A stretch of 42,926 bases of DNA from Clostridiales bacterium UBA1390 (GCA_002305315.1 DBQQ01000027.1:52710-95635), one strand, 5' to 3'. Shown: positions 7,717-17,130, counted from the stretch's first letter. Notes: generated from the sequence alone by a model not told the origin. Program-made: numbers and translations.

Positions 7717-9668
7717 GCAAGGAATGGAAAGCCCCCGACAAGGTAACACAGAAAATGAGCCGCGACGGGGCGATTATGGAAAATCTTTCAACAGGTGAAA
7801 CGGCCAGTATCAGCGACAGGCCGCAGGAAGAAAATTATACCAAAGCCCCTACCGCAGCGGCAGAAAAGACTGTTGACCGTATCGGCGCGGAAGTTGAGCT
7901 CCATTTGTCAAAAAATGCAGAGAAAAAAGCCCTTGACGCGGCGCGGCCTAAAACCCATTCTTCCCGCTTGCAGTTTTCCGCAGAGGAACGGGCAACGCCG
8001 GAATTGCAGAAATCTATCAACAAATCCGACAAAGCGGCAGACCGTTTAGACGCAGCGCGGGCGGCTATTCCCAAGCAGACCAAAATCAAGAAAGAGCGCG
8101 TTTTTGACGAAGCCGCAGGCAAGGCAAAGACGCGCCTTTCTTTTGAAAAGACAGATAAGCCACCGAATGGGAAGTTGCAGCATAACCCCTTGTCCCGGCC
8201 TTTGCAGGAAATGGGTAATGCCGTACATGGGAAAATCCATGAAGCGGAAACCGAAAATACCGGAGTGGAAGCCGGACATAAAACCGAGTTGGCGGGTGAA
8301 AAGGTTGGAAGATCGGCGGGGCGGGCTGTTCAAAGCGGTATGCGCCGCCATAAACTGAAACCTTATCGGGCAGCGGCCAAAGCCGAGAAAGCAGCCGCAA
8401 AAGCAAATGCCGATTTCTTCTATCAAAAGGCATTGCATGATAACCCCGCCCTTGCTCATTCAAACCCTATTTCCCGTTTTTGGCAGAAACAACGGATTAA
8501 ACGGCAGTATGCCAAGAGCATAAAGGCGGGCAGCACCGTCAAAAAGACAGCAGAAGCAACCGCAAAGGCCGCAAAGAAAACCGCCGAGGAAACCAAACGG
8601 GCAACCTTTTTTGTGGCGCGGCATTGGAAAGGCTGTTTGATCGTGGGTGGGATTGGCCTTGTGCTGCTCTTGCTGTTCGGCGGCTTGTCCTCTTGTTCCC
8701 TTTTTGGCGGCAACGGCGGCAGCGGTTTGATTGCGTCGTCCTATCTCTCCGAGGACGCAGACATTACGGGCGCGGAAGCGGCCTACTCCGATATGGAAGC
8801 CGAATTACAAGATATGCTGGACAACATCGAAAACGAGTACCCCGGCTATGACGAATACCGGGTAAACGCAGACGAGATCGAACATGATCCTTATGTGTTA
8901 ATTTCTATTCTTTCCGCATGGCATGAGGGCATTTTTACCCTTGAAGAAGCCCAAAGCACCCTTGAAATGCTCTTTGAGAAACAGTATATCTTGACCGTCG
9001 AAGAAGAAGTACAGGTACGCTACCGCACCGAAACAAGGACAGACAGCGAGGGTAACGAATACGAAGTTGAAGTACCCTATAACTATTACATTCTCCATGT
9101 GGACTTGGAAAACTTCAATCTCTCCCATGTCCCCGTTTACATCATGGGAGAAGAACAGTTGTCCCTATACGCTGTCTATATGTCGTCGCTGGGAAACAGA
9201 CCAGACCTTTTCCCGCAATCCGGCTATGTTTCAAAATACTATGAAAACCCGCCCGCCGATTACGAAGTACCCGCCGCGCTGCTCAATTCCGATGAACAGT
9301 TTGCGCGGCTCGTAGACGAAGCCGAAAAATATCTCGGTTTTCCCTATGTGTGGGGCGGCAGCAGCCCGGAAACCTCTTTTGATTGCAGCGGCTTTGTGAG
9401 TTATGTATTGACGAACAGCGGCCTATACAATACGGGCAGGCTTGGAGCGCAAGGGCTTTACAACATTTCAACCCCCGTTTCTAATCCGCAGCCGGGGGAT
9501 TTGGTTTTCTTCACGGGTACATACGATACCCCCGGCGTGAGCCATTGCGGGATTTATGTCGGTAATGGAATGATGATCCATTGCGGCGATCCCATTTCCT
9601 ACACCAGCATAGAAACGAGTTATTGGCAATCTCACCTATACGCCTTTGGGCGGCTGAATTACAATTAG
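7713..9668 (+). CDS. Membrane-anchored NlpC/P60 peptidoglycan hydrolase of the transfer apparatus
   Basis: 651 residues. Residues 1-300 are a charged, Ala/Lys-rich cytoplasmic part; one membrane helix lies at about 304-326 (KGCLIVGGIGLVLLLLFG); an outer spacer follows, and the C-terminal NlpC/P60 domain (about 530-651) has the catalytic Cys558 in FDCSGF, His611 in GVSHCG and a third polar residue, His623, in MIHCGD. These enzymes cut stem peptides to open the wall for the mating channel (VirB1-like role). The family normally has about this size in Tn1549-like elements. The start overlaps the methylase stop (ATGA). All catalytic residues are intact. Confidence 0.88.
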   Translation: MSKEWKAPDKVTQKMSRDGAIMENLSTGETASISDRPQEENYTKAPTAAAEKTVDRIGAEVELHLSKNAEKKALDAARPKTHSSRLQFSAEERATPELQKSINKSDKAADRLDAARAAIPKQTKIKKERVFDEAAGKAKTRLSFEKTDKPPNGKLQHNPLSRPLQEMGNAVHGKIHEAETENTGVEAGHKTELAGEKVGRSAGRAVQSGMRRHKLKPYRAAAKAEKAAAKANADFFYQKALHDNPALAHSNPISRFWQKQRIKRQYAKSIKAGSTVKKTAEATAKAAKKTAEETKRATFFVARHWKGCLIVGGIGLVLLLLFGGLSSCSLFGGNGGSGLIASSYLSEDADITGAEAAYSDMEAELQDMLDNIENEYPGYDEYRVNADEIEHDPYVLISILSAWHEGIFTLEEAQSTLEMLFEKQYILTVEEEVQVRYRTETRTDSEGNEYEVEVPYNYYILHVDLENFNLSHVPVYIMGEEQLSLYAVYMSSLGNRPDLFPQSGYVSKYYENPPADYEVPAALLNSDEQFARLVDEAEKYLGFPYVWGGSSPETSFDCSGFVSYVLTNSGLYNTGRLGAQGLYNISTPVSNPQPGDLVFFTGTYDTPGVSHCGIYVGNGMMIHCGDPISYTSIETSYWQSHLYAFGRLNYN

Positions 9669-9684
9669 AAATGGAGGTAACAAC

Positions 9685-10407
9685 ATCAATATAGTTTCTT
9701 TTGGCGGCGGTACGAATAGTGCCGCCTTACTTATTGGCCTATACAAAAATAAAATCCCGGTTGACCTTATCACTTTTGCCGACACAGGCGCGGAACACCC
9801 GCACACTTATCAATTTATCGGGCAAATGGATAAGTGGCTATCCGATCATGGTATGCCACAGATTACCATAGTGCAAAAGGTTGACCGATATGGCAACCGT
9901 CTATCTCTTGAAACCGAATGTTTGCGCTCTCATACCTTACCAGCGATTGCATACGGGTATAAGCGTTGTTCGCAAAAGCATAAAATCGCGCCGCAGGAAA
10001 AGTTTTGTAATAACTATACTCCTTGCCGCGAGGTATGGCAGCGGGGCGAAAAAATCAACCGCTTTATCGGGTATGACGCGGGGGAACTGAAACGGTATGA
10101 ACATTCCCGCAACCACAATGAAGCCGACAAAAAGTATAATAACCGCTATCCGCTTATTGAAAAGTGGGGCTGGAGCCGGGGCGATTGTATGCGAGAAATT
10201 AGGGCGGCAGGCTTACCGCAGCCGGGTAAATCCTCTTGTTTCTTTTGTCCAAGTATGAAGCGGCAGGAGATTTTATTTCTCAAGAAACACTACCCGGATT
10301 TGTTTGATCGGGCGATTGCTTTAGAAGAAAACGCTATGCCCTATCTCAAAACTGTAAAGGGATTGGGGCGCAACTACTCATGGAAAGAGCGATTTGGAAA
10401 GGAGTAA
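9685..10407 (+). CDS. PAPS-reductase-like (PP-loop) protein with ATC in place of the start codon
   Basis: 240 residues if read from the codon correctly spaced from GGAGGT (9674-9679). That codon is ATC, not ATG; related genes start MNIVSFGGGTNS or similar. The PP-loop (SFGGGTNSAALL) binds ATP or PAPS in phosphoadenosine phosphosulfate reductase-like proteins, and a Cys pair lies in SSCFFCPSMKR. The nearest in-frame ATG (9826) has no ribosome site and would delete the PP-loop. The protein is a conserved member of Tn1549-like transfer operons; its reaction is unknown. Either initiation at AUC is very inefficient or the gene is silent. Confidence 0.75.
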   Translation: MNIVSFGGGTNSAALLIGLYKNKIPVDLITFADTGAEHPHTYQFIGQMDKWLSDHGMPQITIVQKVDRYGNRLSLETECLRSHTLPAIAYGYKRCSQKHKIAPQEKFCNNYTPCREVWQRGEKINRFIGYDAGELKRYEHSRNHNEADKKYNNRYPLIEKWGWSRGDCMREIRAAGLPQPGKSSCFFCPSMKRQEILFLKKHYPDLFDRAIALEENAMPYLKTVKGLGRNYSWKERFGKE

Positions 10408-10413
10408 TCTATT

Positions 10414-10680
10414 ATGGCAAATACAAAATTAGAGCGTATCGAAAAGGATATTGCAAAGACGCGGGCAAAAATCGTTGAATATCAAAACAGGCTGAAAGAC
10501 CTTGAAGCGCGGAAAACCGAGGAAGAAAACGCGCAGATTGTTCACATGGTAAAGGCGGTGAACATCGACGCGGCGCAGTTGGCCGCTTTCCTCTCCGCTT
10601 ATGCAAACGGCGATCTTCCTTTGCCGCAGGAGCAAGGGAAATATCCGAACACGCAGGAGGTAGCCGAAGATGAAGAATAA
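10414..10680 (+). CDS. DUF4315-family coiled-coil protein
   Basis: 88 residues; the first 45 form an obvious coiled coil ([20 protein letters not shown]), followed by a short conserved tail around [14 protein letters not shown]. This is the DUF4315 family, found only in conjugative elements, directly before DUF4366 and TopB. Its function is unknown; the coiled coil suggests a structural or adaptor role. AAAGGAG lies 10 bases before the ATG. It overlaps the next gene by 11 bases. Confidence 0.85.
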   Translation: MANTKLERIEKDIAKTRAKIVEYQNRLKDLEARKTEEENAQIVHMVKAVNIDAAQLAAFLSAYANGDLPLPQEQGKYPNTQEVAEDEE

Positions 10681-11380
10681 CAAACTAATCCGCAAGTTTA
10701 CGGTTTTGCTTGCCGCCCTTGTTCTCATGGGCGGCTTTTCTGTTACCGCCTATGCGGGCGGCGGGCCGGAAGAAGCCGAACAGCCCGCACCGGAAGAAAC
10801 CACAGGCGGCTACGAGCCGCAGCCCCTTACCCCGGACGGTAATATGTCCCTTGTAGATGATATAGAGGGAGAAGCCGCAGGCGACAAGCAGTTTATTACC
10901 GTCGTAACCAAAAGTGGCAATTACTTTTATATCATCATTGATCGCGCCGAGGACGGAGAAAACACCGTACATTTTCTAAACCAAGTGGACGAAGCAGACC
11001 TCTTGCAACTCATGGAGGACGGGCAGACCGAGGAAGCCCCCGTTTGTAACTGTACGGAAAAATGTGTTGCCGGAAGCGTCAATACCGCTTGCCCCGTTTG
11101 CAGTACAAACATGAGCGAGTGCGCGGGCAAGGAAGCCGAGCCGGAGCCGGAAGAAACCGAGCAGCCACAAGAGGAAGAAAAAGGCGGCAGCATGGGCGGT
11201 ATTCTGCTTGTCGTGCTGCTTGTTTCGGCAGCAGGCGGCGGCGCGTTCTACTACTTTAAGATTTTGAAGCCGAAAAAGGACGCAGCCAAGGGCAACAGTA
11301 ACCTTGACGATCTCGACTTTGACGAGGACGAGGAAGAAACGGAAGAATTGGAAACCGAGCAGGAGGACGAAACGAGATGA
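10670..11380 (+). CDS. DUF4366 cell-surface protein of the transfer operon
   Basis: 236 residues with a Sec signal peptide ([21 protein letters not shown], in which residues 10-27 are hydrophobic), an acidic Pro/Glu-rich region, the conserved DUF4366 core ([20 protein letters not shown]), a six-cysteine cluster between residues about 125 and 150, a second Pro/Glu linker and one membrane helix near 180-200, with an acidic cytoplasmic tail. So it is exported and anchored at its C-terminus. Its role is not known; surface exposure and position suggest mating-pair contact or channel assembly. It overlaps topB by 4 bases. Confidence 0.83.
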   Translation: MKNNKLIRKFTVLLAALVLMGGFSVTAYAGGGPEEAEQPAPEETTGGYEPQPLTPDGNMSLVDDIEGEAAGDKQFITVVTKSGNYFYIIIDRAEDGENTVHFLNQVDEADLLQLMEDGQTEEAPVCNCTEKCVAGSVNTACPVCSTNMSECAGKEAEPEPEETEQPQEEEKGGSMGGILLVVLLVSAAGGGAFYYFKILKPKKDAAKGNSNLDDLDFDEDEEETEELETEQEDETR

Positions 11381-13461
11381 AATTAGTAATTGCAGAAAAA
11401 CCAAGCGTTGCAAAGGCAATCGCGGCGGTACTCCACGCCGACGAAAGGAAAAACGGATATATGGAGGGCGGCGGCTACCTTGTTTCGTGGTGTATCGGGC
11501 ATTTGATTAGTTTTGCGGACGCAGCGGGATATAACGAGCAATATCGAAAATGGAACTATGACGATCTCCCGATTATCCCGCAGGAATGGAAGTTTGTCAT
11601 TGCCGGCGGCAAGGAGCAGCAGTTTTCTGTCCTTAAAGACCTTATGCACAGAAACGATGTTACCGAGATTATCAACGCTTGCGACAGTGGCCGCGAGGGG
11701 GAACTCATTTTCCGTTTCGTTTATGAGCAGGCCGATTGCGGCAAACCATTTTCCCGCCTTTGGATTAGCAGCATGGAAGAAAGCGCGATCCGCGAGGGCT
11801 TTTCAAACCTCAAAGACGGGCATGACTATGACAATCTCTATCAATCCGCGCTTTGTCGGGCAAAGGCCGATTGGTTGATCGGCATTAACGCAACCCGTCT
11901 TTTTTCAATCCTCTACCATAAGACTTTGAATGTGGGACGGGTACAGACCCCCACCCTTGATATGATTGTCAAGCGGGATTATGCAATCGACAGTTTCAAA
12001 AAAGAAAAGTATCATGTTGTCCGCTTGCAGGCAGGCGGCATGACTGCTCTTTCCGAAAAACTATTTGACCCGGCAGCGGCACAGCAGATGAAAACGGCTT
12101 GCGAGAAATCGCAGGCCGTTTGTACTTCCCTTACCAAAGAAGCAAAGACCGCCGCCCCGCCGAAATTGTTTGATCTAACCGCTTTGCAGCGGGAAGCAAA
12201 CCGCCTATTTGGTTTTACGGCCAAACAAACCCTTGATTATGTGCAAACCCTCTATGAAAAAAGGCTTTTGACCTATCCGCGCACCGACAGTAAATATATC
12301 ACTTCCGATATGGCCGGATCCACCGAAGAACTGATAAGCGGCCTTTGTGGGATTTTGCCTTTCATGCAGGGCATAGCCCTTACCCCCGACCTTTCCCGCA
12401 TTGTGGACAATGCCAAAGTAACCGACCACCACGCTATTTTACCGACAGCAGAGTTTGTGAAAAACGGCTTTGCCGCTTTGACCGAGAGTGAAAAGAAAAT
12501 TGTAATCCTTGTTTGCGCGAAACTTCTTTGCGCCGTTGCCGCCCCCTATACTTATGAAGCGGTTACGGCAGTTTTTGAGTGCGGCGGCTACCGCTTTACT
12601 GCCAAGGGAAAAACGCCTACTTGCGAGGGGTGGCGCGAGATTGACCGCCTTTCCCGTTCTGTTTTGAAAAGCAAGGACGACGAGGACGAAGCCGAGCCGG
12701 AAGAAACCGCATTGCCCCCGCTTGCCGAGGGACAGACTTTTGAAAATGCAGCAGCGGAGATCACCGAGCATTACACGCAGCCCCCAAAGGCATTTACCGA
12801 AGATACTTTGCTATCCGCAATGGAAAATGCGGGCAAAGAGGAAACGCCGGACGAAGCCGAGCGCAAGGGATTAGGCACTACCGCGACGCGGGCGGGTATC
12901 ATTGAAAAACTGATCCATGCGGGCTTTGTCCAGCGCAGCGGAAAGAAATTGAAAGCGACAAAGGACGGTATCAATCTAACCGTTGTTTTGCCGGAGGCGT
13001 TGACCTCTCCGTTGCTTACCGCCGATTGGGAAACGCGGCTTGTGGAGATTGCCAAGGGCAATGAGGATCCCGCAGGCTTCATGTGCGGGATTGAAGAAAT
13101 GGCCGCAGAACTTGTCAAATCCTACTCGCATATTTCCGAGGATAAAGCAAAACTGTTTGCCCCGCAGCGGGAAGCAATCGGCACTTGTCCCCGTTGCGGC
13201 GCAGCGGTCTATGAGGGAAAGAAGAATTATTATTGCGGCAATCGCAGTTGTAATTTTGTCATGTGGAAGAATGACCGCTTTTTTGAGCAGCGAAAAAAGG
13301 CTTTTACAAAATCCATTGCCGCCGCCCTTTTGAAAGACGGAAAGGTAAAAATCAAAGGTATGTATTCTACCAAGACGGGCAACACCTTTGACGGTGTGGT
13401 AGTGCTTGCCGACACAGGGGGCAAGTATGTTAATTACCGCGTCGAGCAAAACCGAAAATGA
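11377..13461 (+). CDS. topB: DNA topoisomerase III (type IA)
   Basis: 694 residues. The TOPRIM domain starts at the N-terminus ([19 protein letters not shown]), with acidic residues in [14 protein letters not shown]. The catalytic tyrosine is Tyr300 in [12 protein letters not shown] single C-terminal zinc-ribbon-like motif (CPRCG ... [10 protein letters not shown]) sits near residues 606-630. It relaxes or decatenates DNA via a 5'-phosphotyrosine link and is a standard part of Tn1549-type backbones, probably resolving DNA entanglements during transfer. It is distinct from chromosomal topoisomerases. Start and stop overlap neighbours by 4 bases, typical of this operon. Confidence 0.95.
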   Translation: MKLVIAEKPSVAKAIAAVLHADERKNGYMEGGGYLVSWCIGHLISFADAAGYNEQYRKWNYDDLPIIPQEWKFVIAGGKEQQFSVLKDLMHRNDVTEIINACDSGREGELIFRFVYEQADCGKPFSRLWISSMEESAIREGFSNLKDGHDYDNLYQSALCRAKADWLIGINATRLFSILYHKTLNVGRVQTPTLDMIVKRDYAIDSFKKEKYHVVRLQAGGMTALSEKLFDPAAAQQMKTACEKSQAVCTSLTKEAKTAAPPKLFDLTALQREANRLFGFTAKQTLDYVQTLYEKRLLTYPRTDSKYITSDMAGSTEELISGLCGILPFMQGIALTPDLSRIVDNAKVTDHHAILPTAEFVKNGFAALTESEKKIVILVCAKLLCAVAAPYTYEAVTAVFECGGYRFTAKGKTPTCEGWREIDRLSRSVLKSKDDEDEAEPEETALPPLAEGQTFENAAAEITEHYTQPPKAFTEDTLLSAMENAGKEETPDEAERKGLGTTATRAGIIEKLIHAGFVQRSGKKLKATKDGINLTVVLPEALTSPLLTADWETRLVEIAKGNEDPAGFMCGIEEMAAELVKSYSHISEDKAKLFAPQREAIGTCPRCGAAVYEGKKNYYCGNRSCNFVMWKNDRFFEQRKKAFTKSIAAALLKDGKVKIKGMYSTKTGNTFDGVVVLADTGGKYVNYRVEQNRK

Positions 13462-13826
13462 TCCGGTTAAATGAAGCGCAGTACCGCGTTGTAAAGAAAA
13501 TGGCAAAGGCTGAATGTGCGAACAATGATTGCGGAAACTGCTTGCTATTGGACGACGGAGAGCCTTGTGTTTGTGTGCAGAGCATTAGTTATTCGTTGCT
13601 ATGCCGTTATTTCCGCGAAGCGGTTTTGCCCGCAAATCGGGAGTTTTGCGCCGAGGTGATGAAAGACCGCAGCATAGAATTAAAGCGTTGCGCCCTTTGC
13701 AAATCCACCTTTGCGGCAGGCAGCAATCGGGCAAAATATTGTCCTGCTTGTGCAAAGATTGTCCACCGCAGGCAGAAAGCGGAAAGTGAGCGAAACAGGC
13801 GTTTGCGGATAAAAACAACTGGATAG
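13458..13826 (+). CDS. Cysteine-rich VLP-domain protein
   Basis: 122 residues with two cysteine clusters: C-N-N-D-C-G-N-C and C-V-C near the N-terminus, and CALCKSTFAAGSNRAKYCPAC near residues 73-93, a zinc-ribbon arrangement followed by a basic tail. This is the cysteine-rich VLP family found after topB in these elements. Zinc binding and nucleic-acid contact are inferred from the pattern; the function is unknown. The stop codon lies inside the left oriT-like repeat, and a strong terminator follows, so this is the last gene of the transfer operon. Confidence 0.82.
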   Translation: MIRLNEAQYRVVKKMAKAECANNDCGNCLLLDDGEPCVCVQSISYSLLCRYFREAVLPANREFCAEVMKDRSIELKRCALCKSTFAAGSNRAKYCPACAKIVHRRQKAESERNRRLRIKTTG

Positions 13827-13924
13827 CAAGCACAGCAAATGAGTACCCATTTGCGAGAAATGCCCGCGCTATTCTTTGAGAAGCGCGGGCATTTTTGCTT
13901 GTTGGGATAGTCCCAAACCCTTAT
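13822..13924 (+). repeat. Second oriT-like copy, inverted relative to the mobC-proximal copy
   Basis: Block 1 (13822-13854, 33 bases) is identical to the reverse complement of 19785-19817. Block 2 (13897-13924, 28 bases) matches the reverse complement of 19750-19777 at 25 of 28 positions; all three differences fall in the 3-base loop of the TTGGGA/TCCCAA inverted repeat. Here the blocks are 42 bases apart and the gap holds a terminator hairpin, against 7 bases in the other copy. The sequence lies directly in front of the anti-restriction gene. Confidence 0.85.
13859..13898 (+). terminator. Rho-independent terminator of the transfer operon
   Basis: A perfect 12-bp stem AATGCCCGCGCT (13859-13870) / AGCGCGGGCATT (13882-13893) with an 11-base loop, followed by TTT. 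It sits between the two blocks of the left oriT-like copy. Confidence 0.85.
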
Positions 13925-13942
13925 GAGAAAGGAAGTGAACAC

Positions 13943-16765
13943 ATGGCGAGTTTACGGGAAGCCGTAAAGGATTTTCAAGACGAATTGCGCGGCGGTATGG
14001 CATGGGTAATATTTTGGCGCGAGGGGCGTTCATGGCAGAGCGATTACCTCTATCTTGAACTTGGCAGCGACACAATCCCTTACGACGATATGGGGAAAGT
14101 GCAGCAGATATGCCGCCTTGACCCTAACGCCGTTGCATTGAATGGCTACTATTGCGGGCATTTGGCCGAGGATATGCGCCTTGATGAACTGACCGCCGGG
14201 GTGCGTTGGCATTATGAAAACGGCTTTAATACACTTGCCGGATTTATTGAGCAGCACGACGGGACAATCCCACCGGAAGAAGTTGAAGCGGCGCGGCAGA
14301 TAGCCCATGCCGCAGGATTGCCCTTTTCTGAAAGGCCATACAACGGCGAAGATATAAACCCCTATATCTATGACGGGAGCATGACCCCCGAAGATTACGA
14401 ACTCATGCACAAGAAAATTGCAGAAGAAAGGAGCGAGCGAATGGACGACCATAGTACCTTGTTGGAAGCCTATATATCCAATCTTGGCAAATATACCGAG
14501 AACAGACCAGCGGGCGAATGGGTATCATTTCCCACCACCGCCGAACACATGAAAGAAGTTTTTGACCGGATCGGCATTGACGGAAAGAACTATGAAGAAT
14601 GGCATATCACCGAATACAGATCCGATATTAAAGGCTTGACCGCCTTTTTAGGAGAGCATGAACACCCGGACGAACTCAACTATTTAGGAAAACTGCTTGC
14701 CATGCAGTTTGACGAAGATCGGGAAAAGTTTACGGCGGCGGTTGCTCATGGGGAGTATGCCACCAGCGTAAAAGACCTTATCAACCTTGCACAAAACCTT
14801 GACTGCTATTGGCTTTATCCGAGCGTCCACAATGAAGAAGAATACGGCCATTATCTCATTGACGAGTTGGACGAATTAGAATTGCCGCAGGAAGCAAAAA
14901 ACTATTTTATGTATGAGGAATACGGGCGCGACGCTTCCATAAATGACGGGGGCGTGTTCACCGAACAAGGCTATATTTATAATAACCGCAACACCTTTAC
15001 GGAATGGTACGACGGGCAGGACATACCAAAAGAATACCGGGTAACGCCGCAGTTTCCGCAGCAACCGGAGCATGACGAAAATATCTTTATGGACGCAGCC
15101 GAAATGCAGCAATCGGCAACGCAGATCGACGAGCAGCAGCCCCGCCCCGTCGTTCCCATTATCCTTACTTCTGAAAAGTCCGTCGACAAAGTAAAGGAGA
15201 TCACTGCCCGTTTGGAACAGGGCGTGCAGGCTATTTTTGATAGTGAACGCTATAAAGAGTTTCTAAATGCCATGTCGAAGTTTCACGATTATAGCCTAAA
15301 CAATACGATCTTGATTGCCATGCAGGGCGGCAATTTGGTAAAGGGCTTCCGGCAATGGCAAAAGGAGTTTGACCGTCATGTGAAAAGCGGTGAAAAGGGT
15401 ATCAAAATCTTTGCCCCCGCGCCTTACAAGGTAAAAAAACTGGTGGATAAAATCGACCCGGAAACAAGAAAACCCATGCTTGACCGCGAGGGAAAGCCGA
15501 TCAAGGAAGAAAAAGAAATTACCGTCCCTGCCTTTAAGGTTGTAACCGTCTTTGATATTTCACAGACCGAGGGCAAGGAGTTTCCCGACCTTTCCGTTAA
15601 ACCGCTGCTTGCCGATGTGGAACAGTACGAGGATTTTTTTGCTGCCCTTGAAAAAGCGTCCCCCGTCCCCATTGCTTTTGAGCAGATCAACAGCGGCGCA
15701 AACGGGTATTTCAGCCTAACCGATAAGCGGATTGCCATTAAGGAGGGTGCAAGCCAGTTGCAGACCTTGAAAACGGCAATCCATGAGATAGCCCATGCGC
15801 GGCTGCATGATGTTGACTTGAACGCGCCCAAAGAGGAACAAAACCGCGTTGACCGCCATACCCGCGAAGTGCAAGCAGAGAGCGTCGCTTATACGGTGTG
15901 CCAGCATTTTGGCCTTGATACTTCCGATTACTCTTTTGGCTATGTTGCCGGGTGGAGCAGCGGAAAGGAAATGACCGAGTTAAAAGCGTCCCTTGAAACC
16001 ATACAGACTACCGCAAAGGAACTCATTAACGAGATCGAGGGGCATTTTACCGAGTTGCAGCAGCAACGGGAAGCCGAGCAGCAAGCCCCCGTGTTTGATA
16101 CGCTACTGCCCGAACAGCAACAAGCCTTATCCGATACGGTAAAAGATACGCTGCAAACGATGATTGACGCGGACAAGCGGATCTATGGGGATGTTACGGG
16201 CAGTACCCTTGAAACGATTAGAACACAAGGGTATTCTTACCGCGACGGGCAACTTGCAAAGCAGGAGCAGCCGGAGCCGCCCCCCGACAGCCTTATGACG
16301 GGCGAAACTGTCAAAACGCCAAGGGGCAATTTCCATATTACCGATATGAGCCGCGAACAAATGGAAGCGGCAGGCTATGGATTTCACCATGCGTCGGACG
16401 ACGGGAAGTCTCTGATTATGGGGAATGGTACACAGGCTTTTGCAGTATTGGCACAGCAGCCGGAACGGGAAAACCCTTTGAAAGCGGTGGAAGATACGGT
16501 TGAACAGAACGATAACCATTTTGACGGGATTATCAATAATACGCCGCAAGCGCCTACCGTTGACGAGTTGGAAGCAAAGGCCAAGGCCGGGGAAGCGATC
16601 TCCCTTGTGGATTTGGCAAACGCTATAAAAACCGAGAAGCAGGAGAAACCGCAGAAAAAGCCCTCTATTTTGAAAAAGTTGGACGAATACAAAAAGCAGG
16701 CCAAGACACAACAGGCCAAACAGCCCATGCAGCAGAAACAAAAAGATATGGAGGTATCACAATGA
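13943..16765 (+). CDS. Multidomain anti-restriction protein (ArdA-like + ArdC/LtrC-like with zincin motif)
   Basis: 940 residues from ATG 13943, which has GGAAGTG 5-11 bases upstream; earlier in-frame starts lie in the repeat. Residues 1-165 form an unassigned conserved region. About 185-390 is ArdA-like (LEAYISNLGKY, WHITEY, AHGEYATSVKDLINLAQNLDCY), a DNA mimic that blocks type I restriction. About 410-700 resembles ArdC/LtrC: an ssDNA-binding part (YSLNNTILIAMQGG) and a metallopeptidase-like HEIAH at 614-618. The tail holds a YodL/DUF4316-like segment. It probably protects incoming single-stranded DNA. Its placement just after an oriT-like copy suits early expression in a recipient (inference). 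Confidence 0.83.
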   Translation: MASLREAVKDFQDELRGGMAWVIFWREGRSWQSDYLYLELGSDTIPYDDMGKVQQICRLDPNAVALNGYYCGHLAEDMRLDELTAGVRWHYENGFNTLAGFIEQHDGTIPPEEVEAARQIAHAAGLPFSERPYNGEDINPYIYDGSMTPEDYELMHKKIAEERSERMDDHSTLLEAYISNLGKYTENRPAGEWVSFPTTAEHMKEVFDRIGIDGKNYEEWHITEYRSDIKGLTAFLGEHEHPDELNYLGKLLAMQFDEDREKFTAAVAHGEYATSVKDLINLAQNLDCYWLYPSVHNEEEYGHYLIDELDELELPQEAKNYFMYEEYGRDASINDGGVFTEQGYIYNNRNTFTEWYDGQDIPKEYRVTPQFPQQPEHDENIFMDAAEMQQSATQIDEQQPRPVVPIILTSEKSVDKVKEITARLEQGVQAIFDSERYKEFLNAMSKFHDYSLNNTILIAMQGGNLVKGFRQWQKEFDRHVKSGEKGIKIFAPAPYKVKKLVDKIDPETRKPMLDREGKPIKEEKEITVPAFKVVTVFDISQTEGKEFPDLSVKPLLADVEQYEDFFAALEKASPVPIAFEQINSGANGYFSLTDKRIAIKEGASQLQTLKTAIHEIAHARLHDVDLNAPKEEQNRVDRHTREVQAESVAYTVCQHFGLDTSDYSFGYVAGWSSGKEMTELKASLETIQTTAKELINEIEGHFTELQQQREAEQQAPVFDTLLPEQQQALSDTVKDTLQTMIDADKRIYGDVTGSTLETIRTQGYSYRDGQLAKQEQPEPPPDSLMTGETVKTPRGNFHITDMSREQMEAAGYGFHHASDDGKSLIMGNGTQAFAVLAQQPERENPLKAVEDTVEQNDNHFDGIINNTPQAPTVDELEAKAKAGEAISLVDLANAIKTEKQEKPQKKPSILKKLDEYKKQAKTQQAKQPMQQKQKDMEVSQ

Positions 16766-16971
16766 ATATCCGCTTTACTGTCGAGGAAGAAAACATAATT
16801 GCGATTTATGCCGAGGACAGCCGGGAAAAGACAATGCAAAATATCCTTGCGGCAATCCCTTACATGGACAACGATATGCAGCCCCTTGCAGAAAACACGA
16901 TCCGCAAGTTGCAGCGCATGACTGACAGCGAGTTTTCGGAAGCAGCGTTTACCCTAACCGACGAAGAATAG
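16762..16971 (+). CDS. TTRAP-family putative transposon-transfer assisting protein
   Basis: 69 residues, acidic and largely helical. The family hallmarks are the opening with FTVEEENIIAIY and the ending KLQRMTDSEFSEAAF. This small family is known only from conjugative elements and its biochemical role is unknown. The start overlaps the preceding stop by 4 bases with a GGAGG 6 bases upstream, so it is translated with the anti-restriction protein. A strong terminator follows. Confidence 0.8.
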   Translation: MNIRFTVEEENIIAIYAEDSREKTMQNILAAIPYMDNDMQPLAENTIRKLQRMTDSEFSEAAFTLTDEE

Positions 16972-16985
16972 CCCAAAAGCAGAAT

Positions 16986-17028
16986 GGGGCGCGGTGGCCT
17001 TGATTGGCTACCGCGCCCCGTCTTTTTT
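16986..17028 (+). terminator. Rho-independent terminator after the anti-restriction operon
   Basis: A 14-bp stem with one G.T pair, GGGGCGCGGTGGCC (16986-16999) / GGCTACCGCGCCCC (17006-17019), a 6-base loop and GTCTTTTTTT. Confidence 0.9.
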
Positions 17029-17107
17029 TGTTTGTGCATGGACAATTAGAAAGCCGATTTTGCGCTTTTGAATATAAAGTATCGGCTATGCCGTTTTCAC
17101 GCGCTGC

Positions 17108-17130
17108 AAGCCTTGTTTTACAAGGCTTTT
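17108..17130. terminator. Weak hairpin in the convergent gap before the bro gene
   Basis: AAGCCTTG (17108-17115) pairs perfectly with CAAGGCTT (17121-17128), followed by TT on the + strand. The - strand has no T run after it, so it is at best a backup terminator for the + strand. Confidence 0.4.

Noticed and set aside
16127..16741. A 204-codon - strand frame
   Set aside because: Complement of the anti-restriction gene, no ribosome site, Leu/Phe-rich shadow.
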